A stretch of DNA of 64,000 bases from positions 1,426,001 through 1,490,000 of the forward strand of contig NZ_JACHWS010000001.1 in the NCBI RefSeq assembly GCF_014191505.1, read 5' to 3'. Shown here piece after piece: positions 46,807 to 56,610 of the stretch. Numbering within the stretch: the stretch's first letter is position 1; each line of letters begins with the position of its first letter. The translations under genes and the position numbers were made by a program. This stretch comes from Hoyosella altamirensis (GTDB lineage Bacteria; Actinomycetota; Actinomycetes; Mycobacteriales; Mycobacteriaceae). The notes beneath the pieces were generated by a model. The model searched no databases, was not told the DNA's origin, and worked only from the letters and a program-made list of their open reading frames with translations.

Positions 46807-47469
46807 ATGAAAATACTGGTAGCTGGCGCAACAGGCGGTTCGGGACGTGCTGTCGTCACAGAATTGCTGGCACGCGGCCATGCCGTTACGGCGCTCGCCC
46901 GGCACGCGAGCGCCCTCACATACCTCAGTGCCAACGGATCGCTTCGCACCATCGACGGCGACGTCACCGATCCGTCGTGTGTGCGGGATGCAGTACAAGG
47001 TCAGGATGCAGTTGTCGTGACCCTCGGAATCAGTGAGAACCCCGTGAGGGTGCGCTTGCTCGGACCGAAGAACTCCGCGCCCGACGTACGTTCCCGCGGC
47101 ACACGCATCCTCATCGAAGCGATGCGCACTAGTGGCGTTTCGCGACTGATTGTGCAGAGCACATATGGGGCTGGTGAGACGGCCGGCAGGTTGCGGTGGG
47201 TGGACCGGCTGTTCTATGAACTGCTCATCAAGCCACAGGTCGCCGACCACGAGAAACAGGAATCCATTGTGCGGGCAAGCGCTCTCGACTGGGTGATCGT
47301 TCAGCCCGTCCACCTCAACGACCAGCCATCGAGTGGGAATCGCCATGTGTCCACTGCCGGTGAGGTGGCGTCATGGGTGGTACCACGAGCGGACGTCGCC
47401 ACCGTGATCGCCGACGCTGCCGAAAACCCTGCCTACGTTGGCAGTTCAGTAGCTGTCTCCGCAGAATAA
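46807..47469 (+). CDS. NAD(P)-binding (atypical SDR, NmrA/YwnB-like) protein
   Basis: A 220-residue atypical short-chain dehydrogenase. ILVAGATGGSGRAVVTELL is the Rossmann glycine motif at 3-21, DGDVTDPSCV a cofactor-edge segment, and DWVIVQPVHLND the late conserved stretch. It lacks the YxxxK active site, so it may be a flavin/biliverdin-reductase-like enzyme or an NAD(P) sensor. ATG with GGAGG upstream. It is divergent from the AraC gene. Confidence 0.82.
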   Translation: MKILVAGATGGSGRAVVTELLARGHAVTALARHASALTYLSANGSLRTIDGDVTDPSCVRDAVQGQDAVVVTLGISENPVRVRLLGPKNSAPDVRSRGTRILIEAMRTSGVSRLIVQSTYGAGETAGRLRWVDRLFYELLIKPQVADHEKQESIVRASALDWVIVQPVHLNDQPSSGNRHVSTAGEVASWVVPRADVATVIADAAENPAYVGSSVAVSAE

Positions 47470-47536
47470 GGAGACGCACCAGCACGCGGGAGGTATCCTT
47501 CTCACCGATAGCCGTCGCGCCCGGTAGCGTGAAAAT

Positions 47537-48262
47537 ATGGTCCAGGCAAACAGCGGGCGGAAACGGCGCTCCCGTCCAGCAGCAGGGCTTCCAGCGATAA
47601 CACCCGCGATGATCGTGGATGCCGCGTGCGAACTGACGGCGGAGTGTGGCGTCGAGGACTGGACCCTCCGTCAGCTCTCCGCAGTGCTGAACGCCTACCC
47701 GGCGGTGATCTATCACCATGTGGGGGACCGCGAAGCCGTTGTCGCCGAGGTTATTGAGCGTGTTGTAGCGCAAGTCCGCGTGCCCGGTGACGATCTCACG
47801 TGGCGTGCCTGGTTTGCGGAGCTTCTTTCGGACATGCGCAGGGTTTTACGGCGGTACCCGGGAGTCGCGCGCAGGCTGGCGGTCCACGGGCCGACTGTTC
47901 CCTCGGCGCTGGCCATCATCGATAAGGGCGTTCGCAGGCTGCGCGCGGGCGGCTTCGGCGATCGCAGCGTGTTCGTCTATAACTACCTGCTCACTCAGGT
48001 TTCTCTGTTCATTGCCCACCAAGATGATCGTGACGCCGCTGTGGAAGTGCGCATGCGCGGTAGCGAGGTTTTCAGCTCTTACCGGGAGCGTGCGGACCTT
48101 CCCGGCTTAGCGGAAATGGGCCGCCTGGTGTATGAGATCGGACAGCAGCCAGACGGCCCATCACGGTACTTCGACGAGTTCTTTGAGTTCACCCTAGACC
48201 GGGCGCTGGACGGCGTTGCTTCGCTGCTGCATCAGCCATCCGCATCTAACGATCTTGGGTAA
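47537..48262 (+). CDS. TetR-family regulator
   Basis: A 241-residue regulator. The helix-turn-helix (about 20-68) contains LRQLSAVLNAYPAVIYHHVGDREAVV, and the C-terminal TetR_C domain (about 85-230) holds conserved Phe/Tyr-rich helices. ATG start. The 3' end overlaps the convergent ABC gene by 17 bp. Whether it controls the upstream NAD(P)-binding gene, its own promoter or the transport island is unknown. Confidence 0.82.
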   Translation: MVQANSGRKRRSRPAAGLPAITPAMIVDAACELTAECGVEDWTLRQLSAVLNAYPAVIYHHVGDREAVVAEVIERVVAQVRVPGDDLTWRAWFAELLSDMRRVLRRYPGVARRLAVHGPTVPSALAIIDKGVRRLRAGGFGDRSVFVYNYLLTQVSLFIAHQDDRDAAVEVRMRGSEVFSSYRERADLPGLAEMGRLVYEIGQQPDGPSRYFDEFFEFTLDRALDGVASLLHQPSASNDLG

Positions 48263-49973
48263 TCCGCCAGCCGGACGCGTCCCGCCGTTGTTCCCATAGC
48301 CGCTGATAGAGGCCATTGCGGTTCAGTAGATCATCATGAGAGCCGACATCGAGTACCGCGCCACGCTCAAGCACGACGATCTGGTCGGCGGCCATGATTG
48401 TCGGCAGCCGGTGCGCGATGACGACGACGGTACGTTCGCGCGCTAGTTCCGCCAATGCCGCGGTGACTGCCGCCTCGTTGTCCGCGTCGAGCGCAGCGGT
48501 CGCCTCATCCAGCAGGACAATTGGAGTGTTTTTCAGCAGGGCGCGTGCGATCGATACGCGCTGACGTTCACCACCTGACAGCCGTGATCCGCCCTCTCCC
48601 ACACGGGTCTCGAGACCGTCCGGCAGTCGATCGACCACCTCATCAAGGCGGGCCTGGGTCACGACGGCGGCAACGTCAGCGTCAGACGCGGTGGGATTTC
48701 CCATCCGGATGTTGTCCGCGATTGTGCCATCGAAGAGATACACGTCCTGGAAAACCATGGAGATCTCCCGCATGAGGGTGGCGGCGGGGAGGTCGCGTAC
48801 GTCTTGACGGCCCACCACGACAGATCCGTCAGAAACGTCCCAGAAGCGCGCTATTAATCGAAGCACCGTCGATTTACCGGAGCCGGATGGTCCGACCAGC
48901 GCGGTGAGACTTCCCGGCTTACACGTGAAGGACACATTCCGCAGGACTGTTGTGGCGTCATAGCCGAATGTGACGTTGCGGAACTCGATGCTTCCGTCGT
49001 GCGGTTGCTGTGGACTGTGCGGCTCGGGCAGTGGCTCGGCCCTAAGGATTTCGCTGACCTCATCGAGCGCGGCGCGTGCGAGCTGAATGCCGTTGCCGTA
49101 CGCCGCGACGTGGGTGAGTGGTTCCGTAAATCGCACAGTAAGAAGGAGAGCGCCAACCGTCTCGCCAACACCGATTTCGCCGCCGAGAACGAGGTACACC
49201 GACAGGATGACGACCACAGCTAATCCAGCTTCGATCACCAGCATGTAATCCGCTAGGGGACGCTGACCCCGATTAAGACTGCGGCGTGTAGCTGCCCGGT
49301 CAGCGTCGAGTTCGCGCTCGAGTGTCGTCCAGCCTTCTTCGGTACGGCCTGCGGCCCGCAGCACAGGCTGTGCCTGTGCGAATTCGACGATGCGTGCGGT
49401 GACTGCTGCGTGGGCGGCGCCTTCGGCAGCATGTTCCGGCGCTGTGCGCCGCTGAACCCGTCGGTACAGTATCCACGCCAGCGGTCCGGCCGCTGCCATC
49501 GCAAGAGCGAGGCGCCAGTCGACGAAAAGAATGACCACACCAACCGTGACCGGCGTCGTTACCGCGATCACGAGCTGCTGCAGAAACGCCACCGGAACAT
49601 TCATGGCGTTCTGCAGTGACGTCGACATGACTGAGGAGAGTTCGCCGGCGCGGCGAGCGCTGAACCAGCCGAGGGGAAGCTGCATCACATGCTTGGCGAT
49701 GCGGCGCATCAGGGCGTCCGTCACGCGTTCGATCCCCACGTAGTAGCCCTTGTGCGAGGTCACCATGAGCGCAATCCCGGAGACCAGTGCCCCTGCAGCA
49801 GCGAGCGCGAGCCAAAGCCAGGCGCGTTCGAGTTGACCGTCGACCAGTGCACTGAGGAGCGGAATAAGCGCAGCAAAGACGAGGCCCTGAGCGACGCCGG
49901 CAATGGCGTAGCCTGCGATCTGCCCCCGCATGCCCGTGGACTCGCCAAGGATTCGTTCTGTCTGGCTGATCAT
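48246..49973 (-). CDS. IrtB/YbtQ-like ABC transporter half (permease-ATPase)
   Basis: A 575-residue half-transporter with six membrane helices (1-310) and an ATPase domain: Walker A GPSGSGKSTVLRL, Q-loop VFQDVYLF, signature LSGGERQRV, Walker B IVLLDEAT and H-loop IAHRL. Exporter-fold pairs of this kind include the siderophore importers IrtAB and YbtPQ. The start at 49973 overlaps the partner stop by 4 bp (ATGA), so the two probably form a heterodimer. It is last of a three-gene unit that begins with a Tat-exported binding protein, which favours metal-chelate import; drug export remains possible. Confidence 0.8.
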   Translation of the reverse strand: MISQTERILGESTGMRGQIAGYAIAGVAQGLVFAALIPLLSALVDGQLERAWLWLALAAAGALVSGIALMVTSHKGYYVGIERVTDALMRRIAKHVMQLPLGWFSARRAGELSSVMSTSLQNAMNVPVAFLQQLVIAVTTPVTVGVVILFVDWRLALAMAAAGPLAWILYRRVQRRTAPEHAAEGAAHAAVTARIVEFAQAQPVLRAAGRTEEGWTTLERELDADRAATRRSLNRGQRPLADYMLVIEAGLAVVVILSVYLVLGGEIGVGETVGALLLTVRFTEPLTHVAAYGNGIQLARAALDEVSEILRAEPLPEPHSPQQPHDGSIEFRNVTFGYDATTVLRNVSFTCKPGSLTALVGPSGSGKSTVLRLIARFWDVSDGSVVVGRQDVRDLPAATLMREISMVFQDVYLFDGTIADNIRMGNPTASDADVAAVVTQARLDEVVDRLPDGLETRVGEGGSRLSGGERQRVSIARALLKNTPIVLLDEATAALDADNEAAVTAALAELARERTVVVIAHRLPTIMAADQIVVLERGAVLDVGSHDDLLNRNGLYQRLWEQRRDASGWRITQDR

Positions 49974-51736
49974 GCCGGTACACCTTCTTCCTGTGTACGC
50001 CACAAGTGCGCATAGAGTCCGCCAGTTCGAAGCAGCTCGACGTGGGTGCCCGTTTCAGTGACGGCACCGTCGTGCAGCACCACGATCTGGTCAGCCTCGC
50101 TGATCGTGCGCAGTCGGTGCGCTATCACGAGGACTGTGCGGCCGCGTGCCAGCACGGAAAGCGCTTCCTGGATTTTGGTTTCGTTCTCGGGGTCGGCGTG
50201 AGCAGTGGCCTCGTCGAGGATGACGATCGGAGCGTCTTGCAATAATGCTCGCGCTATCGTCAGCCGTTGCTTCTCGCCGCCTGATAGCACGACTTGATCG
50301 CCGATCACAGTGTCGTATCCCGCGGGCAGCTCAATGATGCGCTCGTGGATGTTGGCAGCTCGTGCCGCGGCTTCGACCTCAGCAGCGCTAGCCGAGGGGC
50401 GGCCTAGCCGGATGTTGTCAGTGATCGTTTCTCGCAGAACGACGACGTCCTGGAAAACCGTCGCTATGCTGGCGAGCAACTCAGCCGGAGCGATGTCGCG
50501 AATGTCGGTCCCGCCTATCCGGACTGCACCTGCAGTGACGTCCCAGAACCGCGGAATCAGCGCGGCGACAGTCGACTTCCCAGATCCGGAAGGCCCTACT
50601 AGCGCAGTGACCGTCCCTGGTCGCAGCCGCAAGCTGACGTTCCGGAGCACCGTGGCACCCTCGTCGTACGCAAAGGTCACACCGTCGAAGTGAACGTCAT
50701 ATCCACCGAGCGGCTTCGGTTTCGCGGGTACAGGAAGTGAGGGTTCAGAAAGCACACGGTCCACGCTGGTCGCGGCAACCTTTGCTGTCCGGATCGCCCC
50801 CAGGAGCTGGCCGAGCAGTAATATCCCGGTCGGCAAACCGACACCCACAGCGAGGAACGGGAGCACGTCAGCGACGTTCATCCACCCCATTGATATGAAA
50901 GTCATACCCACGGCGGTGATCCAGACGATGAGCATCGCGGGAGAGAACAGGAAGTTCATCGCGTTGATGCCACGCCCGGTCGCCGACATCCACAGCAGAC
51001 CGATCTTGGTGAGCCGGTCAGCGGCACTATCGAATCGTTTCATCCCATGGCTGCGTTCACCGTATGTCTTCACAACCTCGATACCGTCAGCGAGTTCGAC
51101 TGTCGCATCTGCGAGTTCGGAAAGCGCCCGGTCATAATCGTCCATGTACAGTTCGTAAACGCGCTGCATCATGGGCATCACGGCCAGAAAAACGACGATC
51201 ACATAGCCAACGACCATCAGTGTGAACCGCCAGTCGATGATGGCCATGTAGACCACCGCTGTGAGCGGGGCTATCACCGCGGAGGTGACGTCACCAATAG
51301 TGTGCGCGATGATCACGTGCATTCTCTTGACGTCTTGCGACACCGCCTTCGCCACTGTCGCTGAGCCGTTTCTGCGGAACCAGCCAAGTGGCAGCGCTCC
51401 GAGGTGTCGCGATAGCCGTGCGCGTGTCGCATAACGGAACTCTGCGTCCGCGTAATGACACATCTGCGTCGCGGTCCCGTACAGAAGGAGCCGGGCTAAC
51501 GCTGCAGCAACGCCAACAATCGCCCAGATCCATACTGCGCTCGAATTGCCGGTTCCGTGTGTAATGAGCGCACGCCCAATTTCGGCGACTGCGATGAACG
51601 GGAACACCGAAGCAACAGCCGATAACGCTGCCAGAACGCCACCAGCGATCAAGGTGCCTCGCACCGGGCGCATTAACCTGCCGAGCGCTCCGGGTGTAAT
51701 AACGGGTGACTCAGTACGATTTTCAGGATCAGGCAT
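49970..51736 (-). CDS. IrtA/YbtP-like ABC transporter half (permease-ATPase)
   Basis: A 588-residue half-transporter with six membrane helices (about 20-320). LGWFRRNGSATVAKAVSQDV followed by MHVIIAHTIGD matches the cytoplasmic region of YbtP/IrtA-type proteins. The ATPase has Walker A GPSGSGKSTVAAL, signature LSGGEKQRL and a D-loop reading DEATAHADPENE instead of the usual SALD, a variant typical of siderophore-importer halves. No extra siderophore-reductase domain, unlike IrtA itself. It overlaps the binding-protein stop by 8 bp and its partner by 4 bp. Confidence 0.82.
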   Translation of the reverse strand: MPDPENRTESPVITPGALGRLMRPVRGTLIAGGVLAALSAVASVFPFIAVAEIGRALITHGTGNSSAVWIWAIVGVAAALARLLLYGTATQMCHYADAEFRYATRARLSRHLGALPLGWFRRNGSATVAKAVSQDVKRMHVIIAHTIGDVTSAVIAPLTAVVYMAIIDWRFTLMVVGYVIVVFLAVMPMMQRVYELYMDDYDRALSELADATVELADGIEVVKTYGERSHGMKRFDSAADRLTKIGLLWMSATGRGINAMNFLFSPAMLIVWITAVGMTFISMGWMNVADVLPFLAVGVGLPTGILLLGQLLGAIRTAKVAATSVDRVLSEPSLPVPAKPKPLGGYDVHFDGVTFAYDEGATVLRNVSLRLRPGTVTALVGPSGSGKSTVAALIPRFWDVTAGAVRIGGTDIRDIAPAELLASIATVFQDVVVLRETITDNIRLGRPSASAAEVEAAARAANIHERIIELPAGYDTVIGDQVVLSGGEKQRLTIARALLQDAPIVILDEATAHADPENETKIQEALSVLARGRTVLVIAHRLRTISEADQIVVLHDGAVTETGTHVELLRTGGLYAHLWRTQEEGVPA

Positions 51737-53285
51737 GGTGAGCTCTTCCTAGGTAGGGGTACTTGGCGTGGCCCCGGGTTTCGAGTCCCTTCACGGTCGA
51801 ACGCGCCAGGCTCAGCGTGTCACCCAGGCCCCAGATCACGGTGTTGCCGTCCTCGAACATCCTGTCCTGCACTGTGTTCCAGTGACGGCGCCGCTCGGCG
51901 TCTTCCGTCGCGGCCATCGCTGCTCCCAGCGCTTCGCGGTAGGCAGCGTCGGCGAAGGCCATTGCAGGGTGGTGGGCGTTGAGTCGGCCGTACAGTACCG
52001 CCAGCGGGGCGGGCGGCGCGGAGAACGCCACGCCATTGGCCGCTGCAAGGCCATCCGATTCATAGAACTCAGCCAGCCCGACTTCCTGCGGTCGGGCCGA
52101 CAGCCCGATCTCACGCCACTGTTCGCAGGCGAGTTCGCTGCTGGCGTTAAAGCCGTTCTCCCATTCGGCCGTACGGATCGTCACCGTTGCGTTCTCGGCG
52201 CCGGCAGCACGCACGAGCCTGCGCGCTTCGTCAACGTTGCGCGCCAGCGGATCTCGGTCCGAGAAGTAGGGAGCACCCGCACACACCAGGTCGTTGCCGG
52301 GTACGCCGTAGCCGAGGAAGACAGTGTCAACGAGGCTTTGCCGGTCGAGGGCGAGCCGCGCCGCTCGGCGCACGCGGGGGTCGTCGAACGGCGGACGCGT
52401 GGTGTTAAGCACGAACCCCATGGAGGTTCGGTGGAGGGATCCGGCAGCACCGAGTTCGACATCGCTCGCCGAGATACCGGCTCGCGCAGCCGTATAGGGG
52501 ATATCACTTGTGTAGTCTGCCTGTCCTGAGATGAGGGAATTCACCTTCGCTTGCGCGTCCGTGACACTCAGAATGCGGATCTCATCGCTCGGTGCCGCGC
52601 CACCCCAGTATTCGTCGAACCGCGTGAGTACAGTTTCTCTGCCCGCCGCAAAGTCCGTGATACGAAACGGCCCAGTTCCAATCGCGCTCTCTAGAGTGAA
52701 CGCGCTGGTGCCGGCCTTCACCATTTTTGCGGGGAACGCAGCGAGCATCGTCGCCGGGTCACCGAGCGGTTGCAGCGTCGGCACCCAAACGCTATGTTCA
52801 CCGCGTATTTCGATGCCGGTCATATCGAGGTACGCCTGCAGTTCGCTGGGGTAAAGGCGCTCGGGCGAGCTCATAAATTCGAAGCTGTATTTGACATCTG
52901 CCGCGGTGAATGGGCTGCCGTCATGCCAGCGCACATCGTCGCGGAGGTTGAGGATGAAGCTGCGGGCGTCGGGGCTGATGGCCGCGTCGCGCGCCAAGGC
53001 GGGCAGCACGTCGCCCTCGCCGAGGACGAACAAGTTCTCGTAAACGACGTCGTTGCGGACGAAGTCGGCAGGGGCTGCGGTGGCGTAGGGATCGAGCGTT
53101 TCCCCAGCTCCTGCGCCGGTGAAGACCGCACGAAACGTTGCGCGGCTTCCGTCCGCTGCCGCGTTTGTGGCCCTCCCGTTGCCCGTGGACGTTGCCGCTC
53201 CGCACGCGCTGAGGAGGGCCGTTGTACTCGCAGCACCTAGCGTCAGCCCGGCAAGCTTCAGGGCGTCACGCCTATTCATGACCAT
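51729..53285 (-). CDS. Tat-exported Nik/Opp-type substrate-binding lipoprotein
   Basis: A 518-residue SBP_bac_5 protein. The N-terminus has a twin-arginine motif NRRDALKLAG and a lipobox LLSAC at about residue 28, so it is exported folded and lipid-anchored. Family segments include LDPYATAAPADF, FILNLRDDVRWHDGSPFTAADVK and DDPRVRRAARLALDRQSLVD. Family members bind peptides, nickel chelates or opine metallophores (NikA, CntA). It is divergent from the matching permease operon at 53427 and upstream of the IrtAB-like pair, so one binding protein may serve two importers. Confidence 0.88.
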   Translation of the reverse strand: MVMNRRDALKLAGLTLGAASTTALLSACGAATSTGNGRATNAAADGSRATFRAVFTGAGAGETLDPYATAAPADFVRNDVVYENLFVLGEGDVLPALARDAAISPDARSFILNLRDDVRWHDGSPFTAADVKYSFEFMSSPERLYPSELQAYLDMTGIEIRGEHSVWVPTLQPLGDPATMLAAFPAKMVKAGTSAFTLESAIGTGPFRITDFAAGRETVLTRFDEYWGGAAPSDEIRILSVTDAQAKVNSLISGQADYTSDIPYTAARAGISASDVELGAAGSLHRTSMGFVLNTTRPPFDDPRVRRAARLALDRQSLVDTVFLGYGVPGNDLVCAGAPYFSDRDPLARNVDEARRLVRAAGAENATVTIRTAEWENGFNASSELACEQWREIGLSARPQEVGLAEFYESDGLAAANGVAFSAPPAPLAVLYGRLNAHHPAMAFADAAYREALGAAMAATEDAERRRHWNTVQDRMFEDGNTVIWGLGDTLSLARSTVKGLETRGHAKYPYLGRAHHA

Positions 53286-53294
53286 GTGCCATCC

Positions 53295-53311
53295 TTAGTA
53301 GGGTATCCTAA
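53295..53311. promoter_or_regulatory. Candidate weak DtxR/IdeR-like half-box
   Basis: TTAGTAGGGTATCCTAA lies between the divergent binding-protein and permease genes, 10 bp upstream of the former. The right part TAGGGTATCCTAA matches 11 of 13 bases of the right side of the iron-box consensus; the left part fits poorly and the overall spacing is two bases short. It could be a metal-regulator site of another family. Confidence 0.35.
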
Positions 53312-53426
53312 TGTCTTGAACATAGTTCAAGCTATACCGCGAGGGGCTCGCGACCTACACTGAACGCCACTCTATTGGAAATAGTTGTCACTTTGAAGTG
53401 GGTAGCCACGCCTCTAGGACGGACCC

Positions 53427-54380
53427 ATGATCTATCGCCTGCTGCTGCGGCGTGCCGCACTCAACCTTCTACTGTTGGCACTGTTGAGCGTGGTGGTGTT
53501 CGCAGGCGGTCATGCGCTGCCAGGAGACCCAGTTGTAGCGAGACTGGGGCCTACCGCGTCGCCCGATCAGATCGACGCGGCGCGAGCAGCCCTGGGGCTC
53601 GACCAGCCCGCCCTTACCCGGTACGGCGAATGGGCATTCGGCCTGATGCAAGGCCAGTGGGGGCACTCGATCACGGGCACTCCGGTCGCCGACATGCTCG
53701 CCGAGCGCATGGGCAACTCGCTTCTGCTAGCGGGACTAGCAATGGTGTTTCTTGTACCCGCCTCTCTGGTGCTGGGTGTGCTAGCTGCCCGCTACCGGAA
53801 CTCCGGCACGGACCGCGGCATCTCGGCTACCGCACTTGTACTGGTATCAATACCCGAATTCCTTACCGCCACAGGGCTTATCGCCGTGTTTGCGATCGCG
53901 TGGCCGCTCTTTCCTGCCGTCTCGCTCATTCCCGCGGGCAGCTCGCCGCTGCAGCACCCCGCAGCGCTTGTGCTGCCCGTTGCCACGTTGTTCCTGGTGG
54001 GTCTTGCTTACGCGACGCGCGTGATCAGGGCCAACTCGGTAGCGGCGTACCAGTCACGCAGCGTCGAGTACATGCGGCTGACCGGTGCGCGAGAAAAGCG
54101 GATCCTCCGTACCGCAGTGCTTCCCGCTGTTCTGCCCACGGCAATTCAGGTCTGGCTCCTCACCGGAGTGGCACTCGTGGGCGGTGCAGTACTCGTTGAG
54201 CGTGTTTTCAGCTACCCGGGGATCGGTGACACCCTCGTGCAGGCGACAGTGACAGGGGACCTGCCAGTTGTTCAGGCGCTGACACTGCTCCTCGCCGCAG
54301 TGATGCTCGCTGCGCTCACACTCGGCGACATCGCGGTACTCCTCATGACGCCGCGTCTCAGAACGGGACTCGTCACGTGA
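53427..54380 (+). CDS. Nik/Opp-type ABC permease 1 (NikB/CntB-like)
   Basis: A 317-residue BPD_transp_1 permease with six membrane helices. The N-terminal signature LLLRRAALNLLLLALLSVVVF and the following HALPGDPVVARLG are typical of DppB/NikB. The EAA-like cytoplasmic loop (MRLTGAREKRILRTAVLPAV) docks the ATPase. ATG preceded by AGGACGG. It is the first gene of a four-gene unit coupled by 4-bp overlaps and divergent from the binding protein. Confidence 0.9.
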   Translation: MIYRLLLRRAALNLLLLALLSVVVFAGGHALPGDPVVARLGPTASPDQIDAARAALGLDQPALTRYGEWAFGLMQGQWGHSITGTPVADMLAERMGNSLLLAGLAMVFLVPASLVLGVLAARYRNSGTDRGISATALVLVSIPEFLTATGLIAVFAIAWPLFPAVSLIPAGSSPLQHPAALVLPVATLFLVGLAYATRVIRANSVAAYQSRSVEYMRLTGAREKRILRTAVLPAVLPTAIQVWLLTGVALVGGAVLVERVFSYPGIGDTLVQATVTGDLPVVQALTLLLAAVMLAALTLGDIAVLLMTPRLRTGLVT

Positions 54381-55171
54381 AAGCTCGATATGCTGCCCTG
54401 ACGTTGCTCGCAGCTGTAGTACTCCTCGTACTCGCGGGCCCCGCGCTGGCACCGCACGCTCCAGACGTCACCGCAGGGCCCGCCTACAGTCCGCCGGGCG
54501 AGTCTGGGCTTCTCGGGACTGACCATCTTGGGCGTGATGTCACCTCACGAATGCTGCACGGTGGATCGTCTGTGATCGCGACTAGCGCGCTAGCCGCACT
54601 TGGGGGCACCACCGCTGGCGCCGTGATCGGGCTGACCGCTGCATTGTCGGCCACTGGGCGGCGCTGTCTCGAATCTTTGCTCATGCGGCCCGTTGACGCG
54701 GTGGCGGCAGTACCGCCGATAGTCCTGATGCTGCTCGTGCTCACCGCGATGCCGGGCCGGGCGGGCCTGATACTTGCGGCGATCATCGTTACGGCACCGC
54801 TGTCGGCACGCGTGATCCGCGCAGCCGCGGTCCAAACCACCGGACGCAGCCACGTTGAGAACGCGATAGCAAGAGGGGAGAAGTGGCACTGGCTGGCAGG
54901 CCGCGAAGTCTTGCCACTGATCGCGGGCACGGTGGCGGCCGACCTCGGCATTCGTTTCGTCGCAGCTCTCTACGTCGTCGCAGCGGCGGGCTTCCTCGGA
55001 GTTACTGCAGGGCCCGACAACTGGGGCAGGCTCATCGCAGATATGTTGCCTGGGGCTGCCCTTCAGCCATGGGCTGTTATCGCCCCCCTCACTGCGATAG
55101 CAGTGATCACCGTAACGGTGAATCTCATCGCGGACCGGTCGCTCCACGGCGCGCGGGGAGTGCTCGCGTGA
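54377..55171 (+). CDS. Nik/Opp-type ABC permease 2 (NikC/CntC-like)
   Basis: A 264-residue permease. GLLGTDHLGRDVTSRMLHGG is the DppC/NikC hallmark following TM1. The EAA-type loop is AIARGEKWHWLAGREVLPLI. Five to six membrane helices. The GTG start overlaps the previous stop (GTGA), and the end overlaps the ATPase gene likewise. It forms the channel with permease 1. Confidence 0.9.
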   Translation: MKARYAALTLLAAVVLLVLAGPALAPHAPDVTAGPAYSPPGESGLLGTDHLGRDVTSRMLHGGSSVIATSALAALGGTTAGAVIGLTAALSATGRRCLESLLMRPVDAVAAVPPIVLMLLVLTAMPGRAGLILAAIIVTAPLSARVIRAAAVQTTGRSHVENAIARGEKWHWLAGREVLPLIAGTVAADLGIRFVAALYVVAAAGFLGVTAGPDNWGRLIADMLPGAALQPWAVIAPLTAIAVITVTVNLIADRSLHGARGVLA

Positions 55172-56610
55172 ACCACATAATCGATATGCGCGACCTGAAC
55201 ATCACGTCATCCGAAGGACCGATCCTCAGAGGCGTGACACTCACCGTCAGTCCGGGTGAATGTGTCGCGCTCACAGGGCCCTCGGGTTCCGGAAAGTCGA
55301 CCATCGCACTCGCTACGCTCGGCCACATCTCTCCGGGTCTGCATGTGAGTGCCGGGAGCCTCCTGGTGCGTGGTGAGAACGTTCTTCCGGCACCACCACG
55401 GTGGCTGCGCGGGGAGACCATTGGATACGTACCGCAAGACCCAGGTCCGGCGCTCAATCCGTACGCGCGTGTGAGCGCCACCCTGCTCGGTGCGATGCGC
55501 TTCCGTCCTTCGCGTCGCGGTCAAAGAGAGGCTGTCGCACTCCTGCTCGACAAAGTCGGCATGTCGGCGCAGCTCGCCAAACGGTATCCGCATGAGCTAT
55601 CAGGCGGCCAGCAGCAACGCGTACTCATCGCTGCCGCGCTCGCCGCCGAGCCAGCTGTCCTCGTGCTTGACGAGCCGCTTACCGCGCTTGATCCCGCGTC
55701 CCAGCGAGGCATACTTGACCTGCTGCGGAGGGTGCGCGATTCGGGCGTCGCGATGCTTCTCATCAGCCATGATCACACCGCGGTCGATGCGATCGCCGAC
55801 CGTCGGTATCACGTCTCCGCGGGCCGGGTCATCGTCGGCGCAGGGCCACAGCCCCGTTCAGTGCTGACACCAAACCGGAGCATGGTCCGCAGGCCCGAAG
55901 CCCTCACCGTCAGCGAAGTATCGGCTGCTCATCGACGTGATGAACCGCTCTTCACGCGGCAGTCCCTCGTGATCAGGCAAGGTGAAAGCATCGCGCTCAT
56001 CGGCCGCTCAGGCAGTGGAAAGAGCACTTTTGCACGGTGCCTCGCTGGCTTGCACATTCCCGTCGACGGCGTTTTGAGCTTGTCCGATGGCAGTCCGGTC
56101 CCGTGGCGCGTTCAAGACCGAAGCAAGCTGCAGAAGGCCGCAGTCCAGCTCGTCTCGCAGAGTCCCGCTGAGGCACTACATCCACAGCAAAGCGTGCGGA
56201 CAGCGCTCGCACGGCCGTTTTGGACGCTGCACGGTGTTCGGGCCTCAGAGGAACAGCTAGCCCGATTGCTCGAGGCTGTTGCCCTCCCAGATTCGGTGAT
56301 CCACCGGCTGCCTGGCGAGCTATCCGGGGGACAGCGGCAGCGAGTCGTCCTTGCTCGTGCGCTCGCAGCCCGGCCGCGCGTCTTGGTCTGTGACGAGGTG
56401 ACCGCCGCGCTCGACGCTGACACGCAAGCAGCGATACTCGCTCTCATTGCTGAACTGCAATCCCGCGAAAACATGGCCGTCGTCCACATCACCCACGACG
56501 AGGCTGTCGCTTCCCACGCACACAGAACACTCAGTCTTACTGACGGCGCGTTCGTCGAGCTGCCACGCCTTCGAGCACGCCTCGCCTACGCAGGGAGAAA
56601 CTCGTCATGA
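55168..56610 (+). CDS. Fused double ABC ATPase (NikDE/CntDF-like)
   Basis: A 480-residue protein carrying both ATPases of an Opp-type transporter in one chain. Domain 1 (about 1-225): Walker A TGPSGSGKSTIAL, signature LSGGQQQRV and Walker B VLVLDEPL. Domain 2 (about 245-475): Walker A GRSGSGKSTFARC, signature LSGGQRQRV and Walker B VLVCDEVTAALD. The C-terminal oligopeptide/dipeptide extension with its cysteine cluster is short or absent. The GTG start at 55168 overlaps permease 2 by 4 bp; the longer frame from 54883 is inside that gene. Confidence 0.9.
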   Translation: MNHIIDMRDLNITSSEGPILRGVTLTVSPGECVALTGPSGSGKSTIALATLGHISPGLHVSAGSLLVRGENVLPAPPRWLRGETIGYVPQDPGPALNPYARVSATLLGAMRFRPSRRGQREAVALLLDKVGMSAQLAKRYPHELSGGQQQRVLIAAALAAEPAVLVLDEPLTALDPASQRGILDLLRRVRDSGVAMLLISHDHTAVDAIADRRYHVSAGRVIVGAGPQPRSVLTPNRSMVRRPEALTVSEVSAAHRRDEPLFTRQSLVIRQGESIALIGRSGSGKSTFARCLAGLHIPVDGVLSLSDGSPVPWRVQDRSKLQKAAVQLVSQSPAEALHPQQSVRTALARPFWTLHGVRASEEQLARLLEAVALPDSVIHRLPGELSGGQRQRVVLARALAARPRVLVCDEVTAALDADTQAAILALIAELQSRENMAVVHITHDEAVASHAHRTLSLTDGAFVELPRLRARLAYAGRNSS

